A DNA stretch of 59,458 nucleotides from a virus: IMG/VR virus record IMGVR_UViG_3300042542_000678, positions 1-59,458 of that record, one strand, 5' to 3'. The notes beneath the pieces were generated by a model. That model had not been told where the DNA came from and searched no databases. It saw only the letters and a list, made by a program, of their open reading frames with translations. Positions 31,176 through 39,751 of the stretch are shown here, piece after piece. Each line of letters opens with the position of its first letter. The first letter of the stretch is position 1. The position numbers and the translations under genes were made by a program.

Positions 31176-32269
31176 AACTACCACGCTACCTATTATCCTT
31201 CATCCGCTATGACACTACACACTACCGCTACAACCCTCCAGTAGATGCGATTGATGCTGGTATAGTTGAGCGTAAGGCGTGTGGCACAGACTACGAAGCT
31301 GCTGTCGAGTATGCTGAGAAGCATAATGCAATCATGGACTCGTGGCGTAAGGAACACCGCTACTTAAAAGACTTGTCTGAGAAGTCAAGGGTTGAAGACC
31401 TGTTCAAGTCTTACATCAACAGCATAGGCTACAAAGCCCTGTCTCCAAAGAGCAAGACTGATTATGTCTACTACCTGAAGCAATGGTTTCATGATGCTAC
31501 AGTGTCACAGGAGCTACTCAACACAAGGCTGTGTGACATTGCCACACCAATGTGCCAGCGTATCTACGACAAGCATGCAGAGAACAGTGTTAGCCTTGCC
31601 AATCACACACTGGCAGTCTATCGTTTGTTGTTTAGCTTTGCTATCCGCAATGGCTTTACAAAGCACAACCCCTTCACTGAGGTGAGCAGACGGCAAGACA
31701 AGCCGCGCCGTGTGGTGTGGGAAAAGAAACACATCAAGCAATTCATGGACAAGGCATTCACCAAGTATGAGTGGCGTAACATTGGGTTGCTGGTGTACAT
31801 GGCCTACTCATGGGGTCAGAGGCTAGGCGACATGCGACTGCTCACATGGGACAACTACGATGCTGACACAGGGGTGATGAAGCTGGAGCAGAGCAAGCGT
31901 AGGGCAAGGGTGGAGATACCAACCAGTGCTGCCTTGCGTGAGATGCTGGCACAGCAGAAGGCTGACATTGGCTGGCAGAAGTACATTGTTCCGTCCCCTA
32001 TTGGCGATGGTAGTGGTGGATTTAAACCTTACACCCTATTGCAATTGGCTAAGGTTGGTGGCACAATCATGCGAGAGTCTGGCATACCAGATCACCTTAA
32101 GATGATGGACATGAGGCGAACAGCAGTGACTGAAATGATTGAAGCTGGTGTACCGCTGACCAATGTCATGTCTGTCACAGGACATGCAACAACACACAGC
32201 CTTACACCCTACATTAAGAACACATTAAAGAGTGCATCTGTTGCACAAGATATGAGGGACATGATATGA
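31172..32269 (+). CDS. Tyrosine recombinase (integrase-like)
   Basis: A 365-residue protein with an N-terminal SAM-like core-binding domain (about residues 72-165) and a catalytic domain with Arg217 (SWGQRLGD), Arg315 (MDMRRTA), His338 (VTGHA) and nucleophile Tyr347 (LTPYI). The usual His of HxxR is Met312 here, a tolerated change in part of the family. The 5' end couples to the membrane protein gene by ATGA. A role in integration or in resolving multimers are both open; no repressor or excisionase was recognised nearby. Confidence 0.85.
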   Translation: MKLPRYLLSFIRYDTTHYRYNPPVDAIDAGIVERKACGTDYEAAVEYAEKHNAIMDSWRKEHRYLKDLSEKSRVEDLFKSYINSIGYKALSPKSKTDYVYYLKQWFHDATVSQELLNTRLCDIATPMCQRIYDKHAENSVSLANHTLAVYRLLFSFAIRNGFTKHNPFTEVSRRQDKPRRVVWEKKHIKQFMDKAFTKYEWRNIGLLVYMAYSWGQRLGDMRLLTWDNYDADTGVMKLEQSKRRARVEIPTSAALREMLAQQKADIGWQKYIVPSPIGDGSGGFKPYTLLQLAKVGGTIMRESGIPDHLKMMDMRRTAVTEMIEAGVPLTNVMSVTGHATTHSLTPYIKNTLKSASVAQDMRDMI

Positions 32270-32427
32270 GTTACGCTCTTTCTACACCGCCCAAACCTGT
32301 TGGCGGTTATCGTATGGGTGATGAAGACAATGGTGGCTGGATTCTTTTCAGTTTGCCAAAGAAGCCCTGCTGGATTCACCGCATGGGTGTGCGTCTGGTG
32401 CTGGGCTGGAAGTGGGTGGACGCATGA
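32266..32427 (+). CDS. Hypothetical small protein
   Basis: A 53-residue protein (PPKPVGGYRMGDEDNGGWIL; WIHRMGVRLVLGWKW). ATGA overlaps with the integrase before and with the gene after it. Family unknown. Confidence 0.55.
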   Translation: MSYALSTPPKPVGGYRMGDEDNGGWILFSLPKKPCWIHRMGVRLVLGWKWVDA

Positions 32428-32840
32428 TCAAAGACGCAGCCCTGAAGCTGGCGCTGGGATATGTGGAGCGTAATTGCCCTGCTCTTGTATTTGGAGAAAT
32501 CAAAGAAGCCTTGGCACAGCCAGCGCAGGAGGCTACCTGCCCCGAATGCACAGCAGCAGTGTTGTATGAGTGCGTAGCTTGCAGTAGCAACAACTACCCA
32601 CCTAAGCCAGAGCAGGAGCCTGTGGGTCAAGTGGGTGAAGACAAGCATGGTCTTGTGGGTGATATTTATGATGATCGCAAAGTCAAAATCGGTGACAAGC
32701 TTTACACATCTTTACCACAGCGCACATGGGTAGGGCTGACGGATGAGGAAATTAATGCCTGTGACCCATCAGAGGAATGCTGGGGCTTGCATAAGATTGC
32801 CCGAGCCATTGAAGACAAGCTAAAGGAGAAAAACGCTTGA
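32424..32840 (+). CDS. Hypothetical protein with ALKLAL / GLTDEEI modules
   Basis: A 138-residue protein with an N-terminal DAALKLALGYVERN helix, a Cys segment (CPECTAAVLYECVAC) and a C-terminal KLYTSLPQRTWVGLTDEEI block. The ALKLAL and WVGLTDEEI blocks are mosaic modules seen in many phage hypotheticals; another ALKLAL module occurs at 33522-33791. Function unknown. Confidence 0.6.
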   Translation: MIKDAALKLALGYVERNCPALVFGEIKEALAQPAQEATCPECTAAVLYECVACSSNNYPPKPEQEPVGQVGEDKHGLVGDIYDDRKVKIGDKLYTSLPQRTWVGLTDEEINACDPSEECWGLHKIARAIEDKLKEKNA

Positions 32841-33520
32841 AAGTAACAATTGGTAAATATAAAAACTGGTTTGGTCCTTATCAACTAGCTCAGGCTCTTT
32901 GCTTTTGGATGAAGGATGACACTGATCGTGTACACAAGTTTGGTGAGTGGTTGGCACATGGTAGTGTGCGTCCTACACCAAAGAAAGGTGACACGATTGT
33001 GTTGAGGGATGATCGACCTATGACAATGCTGTATAAGTTTTTAACTTGGATACACACTTTTCGTGAACAAAAGATTGAGGTACGGATAGACCCGTGGGAT
33101 ACATGGAGTATGGATAATACACTTGCCCACATCGTATTGCCAATGCTTAAGCAGCTAGAGGCAAGTAAACATGGTGCGCCTCATGTTGATGACAAGGATG
33201 TGCCAGCTGAGTTGCGATCAACAGCAGCACCGCCCAAAGAAAATGAATATTGTGTTGATGATAATCATTTCAAACGATGGGATTGGGTGATGGCAGAAAT
33301 GATCTTTGCTTTTGAAAGTCAATTCAATGATTGGGAAGATGGCTTTCACACTGGCACTCATGACATAAGCTGGGTTCATAATGACAGTGGAATATATGAA
33401 ATGATTAAAGGTGACAGGGATACATACAAGTATGACTTGAAAGGTGCAGCCGTCTATCAGAAGCGGATATCCAATGGATATAAATTGTTCGGTAAATATT
33501 ACGAAAACTTATGGGATTAA
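32837..33520 (+). CDS. Conserved phage protein of unknown function, TTG start
   Basis: A 227-residue protein with KVTIGKYKNWFGPYQLA at the N-terminus, RIDPWDTWSMDNTLAHIVLPML near residue 85 and RWDWVMAEMIFAFE near 150. I recall this combination in many phages, unnamed in function. The start is TTG at 32837, with AAAGGAG about 8 bases upstream; no ATG fits the conserved N-terminus. Confidence 0.68.
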   Translation: MKVTIGKYKNWFGPYQLAQALCFWMKDDTDRVHKFGEWLAHGSVRPTPKKGDTIVLRDDRPMTMLYKFLTWIHTFREQKIEVRIDPWDTWSMDNTLAHIVLPMLKQLEASKHGAPHVDDKDVPAELRSTAAPPKENEYCVDDNHFKRWDWVMAEMIFAFESQFNDWEDGFHTGTHDISWVHNDSGIYEMIKGDRDTYKYDLKGAAVYQKRISNGYKLFGKYYENLWD

Positions 33521-33521
33521 T

Positions 33522-33791
33522 ATGACTAAAGACGAAGCATTGAAGCTGGCGCTGAAGGCGCTGGATGTTGTGAAATTACAGTACACACAAAACCGCCATG
33601 TAAACGAAGCCCTCGCCGCCGTCAATCAATCCTTGGCACAGCCAGCGCAGCCATCAAAAGCAAAGCTACTAACCGACCAACAGATTCGTGACATGTGTGT
33701 GAAGTATGGATGGGATGATTCGTATCAATCAATCAAAGCCTATCGCACTGTTGAAGCTATGTCGCTTGAACTAAATCAACTGGAGAAATAA
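33522..33791 (+). CDS. Small protein with ALKLAL module
   Basis: An 89-residue protein opening MTKDEALKLALKALDVVKLQY, with SLAQPAQPSKAK and LLTDQQIRDMCVKYGWDDSY. Related in layout to the 32424-32840 product. Function unknown. Confidence 0.6.
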   Translation: MTKDEALKLALKALDVVKLQYTQNRHVNEALAAVNQSLAQPAQPSKAKLLTDQQIRDMCVKYGWDDSYQSIKAYRTVEAMSLELNQLEK

Positions 33792-33944
33792 ATGTCAGCA
33801 TGGCTTATCGCCTATATCGGCGTAGTATATTTAGTGGTTGCTGTTGATTTAATTATCAATGGCAACACGGGATTGGGCGTAGCATTCATTGGATATAGTT
33901 TAGGTAATGTTGGTTTGTACATTGCAGCAAAGGGAGCAGTATGA
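33792..33944 (+). CDS. Two-pass membrane peptide
   Basis: A 50-residue protein with two hydrophobic segments (WLIAYIGVVYLVVAVDLII and LGVAFIGYSLGNVGLYIAA). GGAGAAATAA precedes the ATG, and the end couples to the next gene by ATGA. Function unknown. Confidence 0.5.
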   Translation: MSAWLIAYIGVVYLVVAVDLIINGNTGLGVAFIGYSLGNVGLYIAAKGAV

Positions 33945-34198
33945 CATGTAAATGCGCTAGCGACAATCCGTTTCTTTGGGATGTAAATCGTAGACCATCA
34001 TCGTTTGCCAATGACCCTTTGTATACAGCAAGACTTAGTAGCGGAAAAACAACAGGTCAAATTATGACGGATGTTGTAAAGAAGAAACGCGAAGACAATG
34101 TAAACTATGGCTCAATTTATGGGCTGAACAATGATAGAGAGGCTGCATTGCTTCGCACTAAATTGTTTAACATCTTTGCAAAAACTCCACCAAAATAG
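33941..34198 (+). CDS. Hypothetical protein upstream of primase-helicase
   Basis: An 85-residue basic protein (MTCKCASDNPFLWDVNRRPSS; KKREDNVNYGSIYGLNNDRE). Family unknown. Confidence 0.58.
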   Translation: MTCKCASDNPFLWDVNRRPSSFANDPLYTARLSSGKTTGQIMTDVVKKKREDNVNYGSIYGLNNDREAALLRTKLFNIFAKTPPK

Positions 34199-34202
34199 AG
34201 AC

Positions 34203-35813
34203 ATGGCTTTTATAAAGACACATACCCGATGTGACAAATGTGGTAGCAGTGATGGATGCGCTATCAATAATGATAGGTCAACCTATTGTTTTGTTTGTTC
34301 TGTATATACACCACCCGATGATGAGAAAGAATACACTGTGATTGATGTAGATATTAAAGTGCCAGACATGGCCTTCCTTAAGAATTATAATAAGGGAAAC
34401 TCAGTATCTGTTGTTGACAGACGCATTACTAAAACAACAATGGAACGCTTCGGTGTTGTTCGTGATGAGGACAAGTACTACTTCCCTTACTACGACAAAG
34501 ACCTACAGCTTGTAGCTGCTAAGGTCAGAGGTGTAAAGGACAAGACCTTTGTTGCCAGTGGTGCATGGTCTAGGGGCACACTGTTTGGGCAGAATCTTTT
34601 CCCCACTGCTGGCAAGTACATCACCATTGTTGAGGGTGAGTTTGATGCACTGGCTGCATACCAAATGACAGGTAGCAAATGGCCTGTCGTTAGCATCCGC
34701 AATGGTGCAGCTTCTGCTGTCAAAGACTGTCGTGCCAACTACGAATACTTGAACAGCTTTGAAACCATTGTCGTTTGCTTTGATGGTGATGCTGCTGGTA
34801 TCAAGGCCAGCAAAGAAGTGGCTGAGCTTTTCGGTAGCAAGTGCAAGGTGTTCAAGCCTGTTGCTGATCATAAGGATGCCTGTGATTGGCTTGCTGAAAG
34901 CAAGGAAGCAGCATTCGTTGATCGCTGGTGGAAGGCTGAATCGTTTGTGCCTGATGGCATTGTTGCTGGCAGCAGCCTATGGGATGTCGTGTGTACACCT
35001 ATGGCACCAGCCGATTGCAACTACCCGTGGGCAGGGTTGAATGAACTCACTTATGGCCTACGCTTTGGTGAGCTTGTCACTGTCACTGCTGGTAGCGGCT
35101 TAGGCAAGAGCCAAGTGCTGCGTGAGGTGGTGTGGCATCTGTTGCAGAAGACTAAGGACAACATAGGTCTGATGTTCCTTGAAGAGAGTGTTCGCAAGAC
35201 AGCGCTGTCAATGATGAGCTTGGCTGCTAACGCACCATTGCATCTACCTGATTCTGTTGTGTCCAATGAAGAGCGTGAACGAGCCTTTGCTGAGACACTT
35301 GGCACAGACAGACTGTTCTTGTTTGATCACTTTGGCAGCACATCAGTGGAGAACATTATCAATCGTGTACGCTACATGGCAAAGGGCATGGGATGTAAGT
35401 ACATATTCCTTGATCACCTGTCCATCATTGTGTCAGCACAAGACAATGGTGATGAGCGCAAAGCCATTGATGAAATCATGACGAAGCTGCGTATGCTGGT
35501 GCAAGAAACCAACATTGCCCTCATCATTGTTAGTCACTTGAAACGACCAGCCAATGAAGGCCATGAAGAAGGTGCGCTTACATCACTGTCACAGCTTCGC
35601 GGCTCTGCCGCAATTGCACAGCTGTCAGACATGGTGATTGGTCTTGAACGCAATGGACAATCTGAAGACCCTGTGATTCGCAACACCACTAAGGTGAGGG
35701 TGTTGAAGAATAGATACAGTGGGCAGACAGGACCAGCCTGTCACTTGCATTACAATAAGCACACTGGTAGGATGTTGGAAGTTGAACCTGAACCTGATGG
35801 AGAATTGCTATGA
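34203..35813 (+). CDS. Primase-helicase (T7 gp4-like)
   Basis: A 536-residue bifunctional protein. The N-terminal zinc site has Cys10, Cys13, Cys29 and Cys32. The Toprim primase has VEGEFDA (about 143) and FDGDAAG (about 193). The C-terminal RecA-fold helicase has Walker A GSGLGKS (297-303), Walker B FLDHLS (about 402) and SHLKRP. It makes primers and unwinds DNA for the family A polymerase encoded two genes on. The ATG at 34203 sits right before the zinc domain. Confidence 0.93.
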   Translation: MAFIKTHTRCDKCGSSDGCAINNDRSTYCFVCSVYTPPDDEKEYTVIDVDIKVPDMAFLKNYNKGNSVSVVDRRITKTTMERFGVVRDEDKYYFPYYDKDLQLVAAKVRGVKDKTFVASGAWSRGTLFGQNLFPTAGKYITIVEGEFDALAAYQMTGSKWPVVSIRNGAASAVKDCRANYEYLNSFETIVVCFDGDAAGIKASKEVAELFGSKCKVFKPVADHKDACDWLAESKEAAFVDRWWKAESFVPDGIVAGSSLWDVVCTPMAPADCNYPWAGLNELTYGLRFGELVTVTAGSGLGKSQVLREVVWHLLQKTKDNIGLMFLEESVRKTALSMMSLAANAPLHLPDSVVSNEERERAFAETLGTDRLFLFDHFGSTSVENIINRVRYMAKGMGCKYIFLDHLSIIVSAQDNGDERKAIDEIMTKLRMLVQETNIALIIVSHLKRPANEGHEEGALTSLSQLRGSAAIAQLSDMVIGLERNGQSEDPVIRNTTKVRVLKNRYSGQTGPACHLHYNKHTGRMLEVEPEPDGELL

Positions 35814-36055
35814 GACAAGAAGCTCAGAAGATTGCTAATTATTATATGACTAGAGCAAGTCAATTTGCGAATCTTGAACAAGCTGCTATAGAGTTTGATG
35901 AGGGCCATACGGGGGAGTGGATGTGGGATTTTCTATTTGAATACGCTCTCCATAAAGAAGAAGCTGACAAGATGTTTGATCTTCTTGATGACAAGACGAT
36001 TGATATGTTAGCTGGATTTAAAGTAAGTTTTATTATTGGTATTGCAGATGAGTGA
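35810..36055 (+). CDS. Hypothetical acidic protein
   Basis: An 81-residue acidic helical protein (YYMTRASQFANLEQAAIEFDE; EWMWDFLFEYALHKEEADK). ATGA overlap with the primase-helicase, so co-translated. Function unknown. Confidence 0.58.
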   Translation: MRQEAQKIANYYMTRASQFANLEQAAIEFDEGHTGEWMWDFLFEYALHKEEADKMFDLLDDKTIDMLAGFKVSFIIGIADE

Positions 36056-36114
36056 TTGCAAACTGTCGGCATATGTTTACAACTACCTACCAAATGCAAC
36101 ATTAAGGATATCTA

Positions 36115-36498
36115 ATGACATGGCTTGATCGAACCCTGATAAGGGGTGACTACCTTTGTCTGTGTACAAATGAGGCTGAGTTTATAAAAGAACTTAAGCG
36201 AACAAAGGTGCCTACCCCGTGGCCTAAGTGGATTGATGATGATGCTCTTGCTATGACACACTATATTGTCACAGCAAAAGGAAACAGAGTTAGTTTTGTA
36301 TGTCTTTCTGAAAAGAAACTGGATGGTATACCAACAGCAGGACTGTTAGTACACGAGGCTGTACATGTAGTGCAAGAATACTTCAGATACATTGGTGAGG
36401 AATCACCAAGCATTGAGTTTCAGGCATATGCTATACAGGAGGTGAGCAATCATTTGATGTATGCGTATTCAGATAAACTATTAAAGAAAACCAAATGA
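36115..36498 (+). CDS. Putative zinc metallopeptidase-like protein (HExxH)
   Basis: A 127-residue protein with HEAVH at residues 80-84, and downstream Glu residues (EESPSIEFQAYAIQE, Glu101 seventeen positions on) that could be the third ligand, as in zincins. It directly precedes the DNA polymerase, with overlap. I recall similar small HExxH proteins in replication blocks of podoviruses, without known substrate. Whether it is catalytic is unproven. Confidence 0.6.
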   Translation: MTWLDRTLIRGDYLCLCTNEAEFIKELKRTKVPTPWPKWIDDDALAMTHYIVTAKGNRVSFVCLSEKKLDGIPTAGLLVHEAVHVVQEYFRYIGEESPSIEFQAYAIQEVSNHLMYAYSDKLLKKTK

Positions 36499-38207
36499 CA
36501 GTCTACCTAGACATAGAGACAAATCTAAAACACGACACTATTTGGTTATGTGTAACGAGGAAGGGACAAGAAACGATTCACTGGAGAACACCTGAAGGAC
36601 TACAAAGTTATTTAGACAACAGTTTAGTTGTCGCACATAATTTAATTGGCTTTGATGCTCCAATGCTTAAGAAGGTTTGGGGTGTTGGCATTCCCGCCAA
36701 CATGTTGGTAGATACATTGGTGATGTCGAGGCTTTATAAACCTGACATTGAAATGATTGTGCCTGATCAAGGTAAAGCACCCACTCCACACAGCCTTGAG
36801 GCATGGGGGTATCGCTTAGGTAGTCACAAGATAGGCTTCACTGACTTTGATGGTGGCTACACTCTAGAGATGGCTTCCTACTGTGAGCAAGATGTTCTCT
36901 TGCTAGAGAAACTGCACAACCACCTGACAGCAGCAATGGAGAGGGAAGGGTTTTCCCTACAGAGTATACAGCTTGAACATGAGGTGGCATTAATCTGCCG
37001 TGCTATGGAAGACAATGGGTTCATGCTTGATATGCCTAAAGCTATGACTCTTCATGCTCAGCTAAGTGGACGCATGATGGATATTGAAGCAGCTATGCAA
37101 CAAACTTTCCTGCCCATTGTAGAGCAGCGTATCTCAGAGAAAACAGGTAAAGTCTTGAAGGACAAGATCACTGTGTTTAATCCGGGGAGCCGTCAACAAA
37201 TTGCGGAGCGTCTTACTAGCATTGGGGTTAAGTTTACAAAGCATACAGAGAAAGGGTCTGTAATTGTAGATGAGACAGTGTTAGAAAAGATTGACCTACC
37301 CGAAGCTAAACTGGTAGCTGAATATTTAATGGTTCAAAAGAGAGTGGCTCAAGTGAGTAGCTGGTTAGAGCTAGTAGGTGATGATGGTAGGGTGCATGGT
37401 AGAGTTACCACCAATGGCGCTATCACTGGTAGAGCCACACACAGTAGCCCTAACATGGCACAGATACCAGCTGTGGGTAATCCCTATGGAGCAGAGTGCC
37501 GTGAGGTTTGGACAGTGCCTAAAGGGTATAAGCAGGTTGGGGTTGACCTATCTGGTATTGAGCTTCGCTGCTTAGGTCACTACCTGAATGATCAAGAATG
37601 GATGGATGAGTTGCTTAAAGGGGATATCCACTGGTTCAATGCACAAAGCTTTGGGCTGGTTGCAAAGGGTACAGTCAAGGATGACAAAAATCCTGAGCAT
37701 AAGAAGGCTAGGAATGTTACTAAAACTTTGACATATGGGGTGCTGTATGGAGCAGGTGCTACCAAGGCAGGTGCAATTGTTGGTGGTAACAGCAGCAAAG
37801 GTAAGAAACTTATTAATAGTTTTATTGACAACACTCCCAATCTAGCTACCTTGAAGAGCAAAATATCTAGGATGATGTCTAAGGGTCATCTTCCTGCACT
37901 GGATGGTAGGCGTGTGTGGGTTAGGTCAGAGCATGCAGCATTGAACACCCTGCTTCAAAGTGCTGGTGCTATCATAGCAAAACAATGGCTAGTGGAATCA
38001 ACAAAGCTGTTGCAAGCAAATGAAATTGATGCTAAACTGTTAGCGTTTGTTCATGATGAGACACAATGGGAAGTTAGAGAAGATCAAGCGGAGAAAGCAG
38101 CTAGACTAATAGAACAAGCAGCAGTCAAAGCAGGTGAAGCTTTAGGCTTTCGCTGTCCTGTTAATGCTGAAGGTAAGTTGGGTAACAACTGGCGTGAGTG
38201 CCATTAA
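36495..38207 (+). CDS. DNA polymerase, family A (T7-like)
   Basis: A 570-residue polymerase, shorter than T7 gp5 (704). The 3'-5' exonuclease is intact: DIET (Asp6, Glu8), HNLIGFD (Asp54), YCEQDV (Asp133). Polymerase motif A is DLSGIELR (Asp351), motif B is RNVTKTLTYGVLYGAG (Arg406, Lys410, Tyr414) and motif C is HDE (520-522). The residue equivalent to E. coli Phe762 is Tyr, as in T7. A T7-like thioredoxin-binding insertion is not evident from the length. The replicative enzyme with the primase-helicase and the SSB. Confidence 0.94.
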   Translation: MTVYLDIETNLKHDTIWLCVTRKGQETIHWRTPEGLQSYLDNSLVVAHNLIGFDAPMLKKVWGVGIPANMLVDTLVMSRLYKPDIEMIVPDQGKAPTPHSLEAWGYRLGSHKIGFTDFDGGYTLEMASYCEQDVLLLEKLHNHLTAAMEREGFSLQSIQLEHEVALICRAMEDNGFMLDMPKAMTLHAQLSGRMMDIEAAMQQTFLPIVEQRISEKTGKVLKDKITVFNPGSRQQIAERLTSIGVKFTKHTEKGSVIVDETVLEKIDLPEAKLVAEYLMVQKRVAQVSSWLELVGDDGRVHGRVTTNGAITGRATHSSPNMAQIPAVGNPYGAECREVWTVPKGYKQVGVDLSGIELRCLGHYLNDQEWMDELLKGDIHWFNAQSFGLVAKGTVKDDKNPEHKKARNVTKTLTYGVLYGAGATKAGAIVGGNSSKGKKLINSFIDNTPNLATLKSKISRMMSKGHLPALDGRRVWVRSEHAALNTLLQSAGAIIAKQWLVESTKLLQANEIDAKLLAFVHDETQWEVREDQAEKAARLIEQAAVKAGEALGFRCPVNAEGKLGNNWRECH

Positions 38208-38227
38208 GCTTGTTGTACAATAGGGTT

Positions 38228-38284
38228 TTCTTCTTTAGTAAAAGAAGCGGTGTGGGTGGCCTCGTTAGCGCCACTGTTTTTAAA
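38228..38284 (+). terminator. Stem-loops between polymerase and SSB, possible attenuator
   Basis: First CTTCTTT-AGTA-AAAGAAG (38230-38247), then GTGGC-N9-GCCAC (38256-38274) followed by TGTTTTT. The second resembles a rho-independent terminator within the SSB 5' leader. It may lower polymerase readthrough, or protect a separate SSB message. Confidence 0.45.
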
Positions 38285-38295
38285 AAGGAAATGAT

Positions 38296-38709
38296 ATGAC
38301 TGAAGAAGTTAAGGCTATCAAGATCAAGGCAGATGTGTTTTGGTGTCAGCATGACAAGATTAATGAGATGAGTGGCAAGTTCCAACTCAACCTGTGCAAT
38401 CTTTCTGACGCAGCTGTTGCTGCGTTTGAACAGATGGGCATCAGTGTGCAGATCGGTGAAGACAAGAAAGCCGACATGGGTAAATACATCACATGCAAAT
38501 CTGAGAAGCCTATTCGGGTATATGATACAGATGGTGATGAAGTTACTGGACAGATCGGTAATGGCAGCAAGTGCAAAGCGCTAGTTGGTAGTTACGATTG
38601 GACATATAAAAACAAGAAGGGTGTTAGCCCTGCACTGCGTAAGGTTGTCATTACTGACTTGGTTGAATATGCCGCTGGTGGCAACCTTGATGATGAAGAT
38701 ATTCTTTAA
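38296..38709 (+). CDS. Single-stranded DNA-binding protein (T7 gp2.5-like)
   Basis: A 137-residue protein with an OB-fold pattern and an acidic C-terminus ending DDEDIL, the usual contact tail for polymerase and helicase. KFQLNLCNLSDAAVAAFEQMG and a GNGSKCKALVGSYDWTYKNKKGV block match gp2.5-like proteins of podoviruses. AAAAAGGAAATGAT precedes the ATG, a strong site. Confidence 0.78.
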   Translation: MTEEVKAIKIKADVFWCQHDKINEMSGKFQLNLCNLSDAAVAAFEQMGISVQIGEDKKADMGKYITCKSEKPIRVYDTDGDEVTGQIGNGSKCKALVGSYDWTYKNKKGVSPALRKVVITDLVEYAAGGNLDDEDIL

Positions 38710-38720
38710 TCTTCACATGT

Positions 38721-39428
38721 ATGACAACAGCACTGATCGACAGTGACATTGTTGCATATCGTATAGCATTCGCATGCCAGAATGAAAATGAAGTCACTGC
38801 TAGGCGTAGGCTTGACAGCTACTTAACAGACATTCTTGTGTGCGGTGTTGATAGCACATACCCTGCTTGCTTCGTAGATAGTTGGCAATTGTTTCTCACT
38901 GGAAAGAATAACTTCCGGTATGACATTGCAACAACAGCTGTCTACAAAGGAAATAGGATTGCCCCAAAGCCCGAACATTTGCCAGCATTACGCAAGCATA
39001 TGATAGAGGAATGGGGCGCTTGTGTTTCCGATGGTCACGAAGCTGACGATGATGTAGCTATAGCTGGCACTACAATGGGCGATGATGGCATCATGGTGTC
39101 ATTGGATAAGGACATTGATCAGGTGGCAGGGTGGCATTACAACTTCGTGAAGAAGACAGGCTACTATGTCTCTGAAGCAGAAGGCTTATTCAAACTGTAC
39201 TGTCAGATATTGACAGGAGACACAGCAGATAACATTATTGGTATCAAAGGTGTTGGTCCAGTGAAGGCTAACAAGATACTAGAAGACAGCACTGATGAGT
39301 ACGACATGTACTGTCGTTGTGTTGAAGCATATGATGGTAATGAAGATCGTGTAATTGAGAATGCTCGATTACTTTATTTACGCAGAACAAAGGACGAACC
39401 TTTATGGACCCCACCAGAGAAGACATGA
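38721..39428 (+). CDS. 5'-3' exonuclease (FEN/T7 gp6-like)
   Basis: A 235-residue nuclease with an N-terminal LIDSDIVAYR (Asp7, Asp9), GHEADDDVAI, SLDKDIDQV, and the helix-three-turn-helix GDTADNIIGIKGVGPVKANKIL. These are the metal-binding and DNA-clamping motifs of flap exonucleases. Probably removes primers and degrades host DNA. It follows the SSB in the replication block. Confidence 0.87.
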   Translation: MTTALIDSDIVAYRIAFACQNENEVTARRRLDSYLTDILVCGVDSTYPACFVDSWQLFLTGKNNFRYDIATTAVYKGNRIAPKPEHLPALRKHMIEEWGACVSDGHEADDDVAIAGTTMGDDGIMVSLDKDIDQVAGWHYNFVKKTGYYVSEAEGLFKLYCQILTGDTADNIIGIKGVGPVKANKILEDSTDEYDMYCRCVEAYDGNEDRVIENARLLYLRRTKDEPLWTPPEKT

Positions 39429-39751
39429 AACCAAATGATGTGGCGATGATACTGCGTCCAATTATTGTAGAAGGCGAAGAATGGGATGGAGGTTTTGAAG
39501 TATTAATTGCTGGTATTGGACCTATAACAATGCCAGAAGACAGCATCCGTGAGTTGATCAGCATGGCAATGTTGGTAGCTACTACTATTCCTATGATGGA
39601 GAGTGATTCAGAGCTTACAGAAAAGATCATGATTGAGTGCGCTAAGGTGTACGGCGATGCTGATGATGTTGATATTCAAACCATGATAGACAGCACAGAG
39701 GGAGGCTCATCTTTTACAATTAATAGTAAGACTGTTGGGGGTATGCAATGA
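39425..39751 (+). CDS. Hypothetical protein
   Basis: A 108-residue acidic protein (MKPNDVAMILRPIIVEGEEWDGGFEV, in part; PEDSIRELISMAMLVATTIPMM). ATG 39425 is chosen because it overlaps the exonuclease stop as ATGA; ATG 39404 also lies in frame. Function unknown. Confidence 0.6.
   Translation: MKPNDVAMILRPIIVEGEEWDGGFEVLIAGIGPITMPEDSIRELISMAMLVATTIPMMESDSELTEKIMIECAKVYGDADDVDIQTMIDSTEGGSSFTINSKTVGGMQ

Noticed and set aside
36048-36128. 26-codon frame between 35810-36055 and the HExxH gene
   Set aside because: No family or Shine-Dalgarno evidence beyond overlap; it is too weak to list.
38178-38221. TACAAT near the end of the polymerase gene as an SSB promoter
   Set aside because: No TTGACA-like -35 at 16-18 bases and no extended -10, so it is not listed as a promoter.
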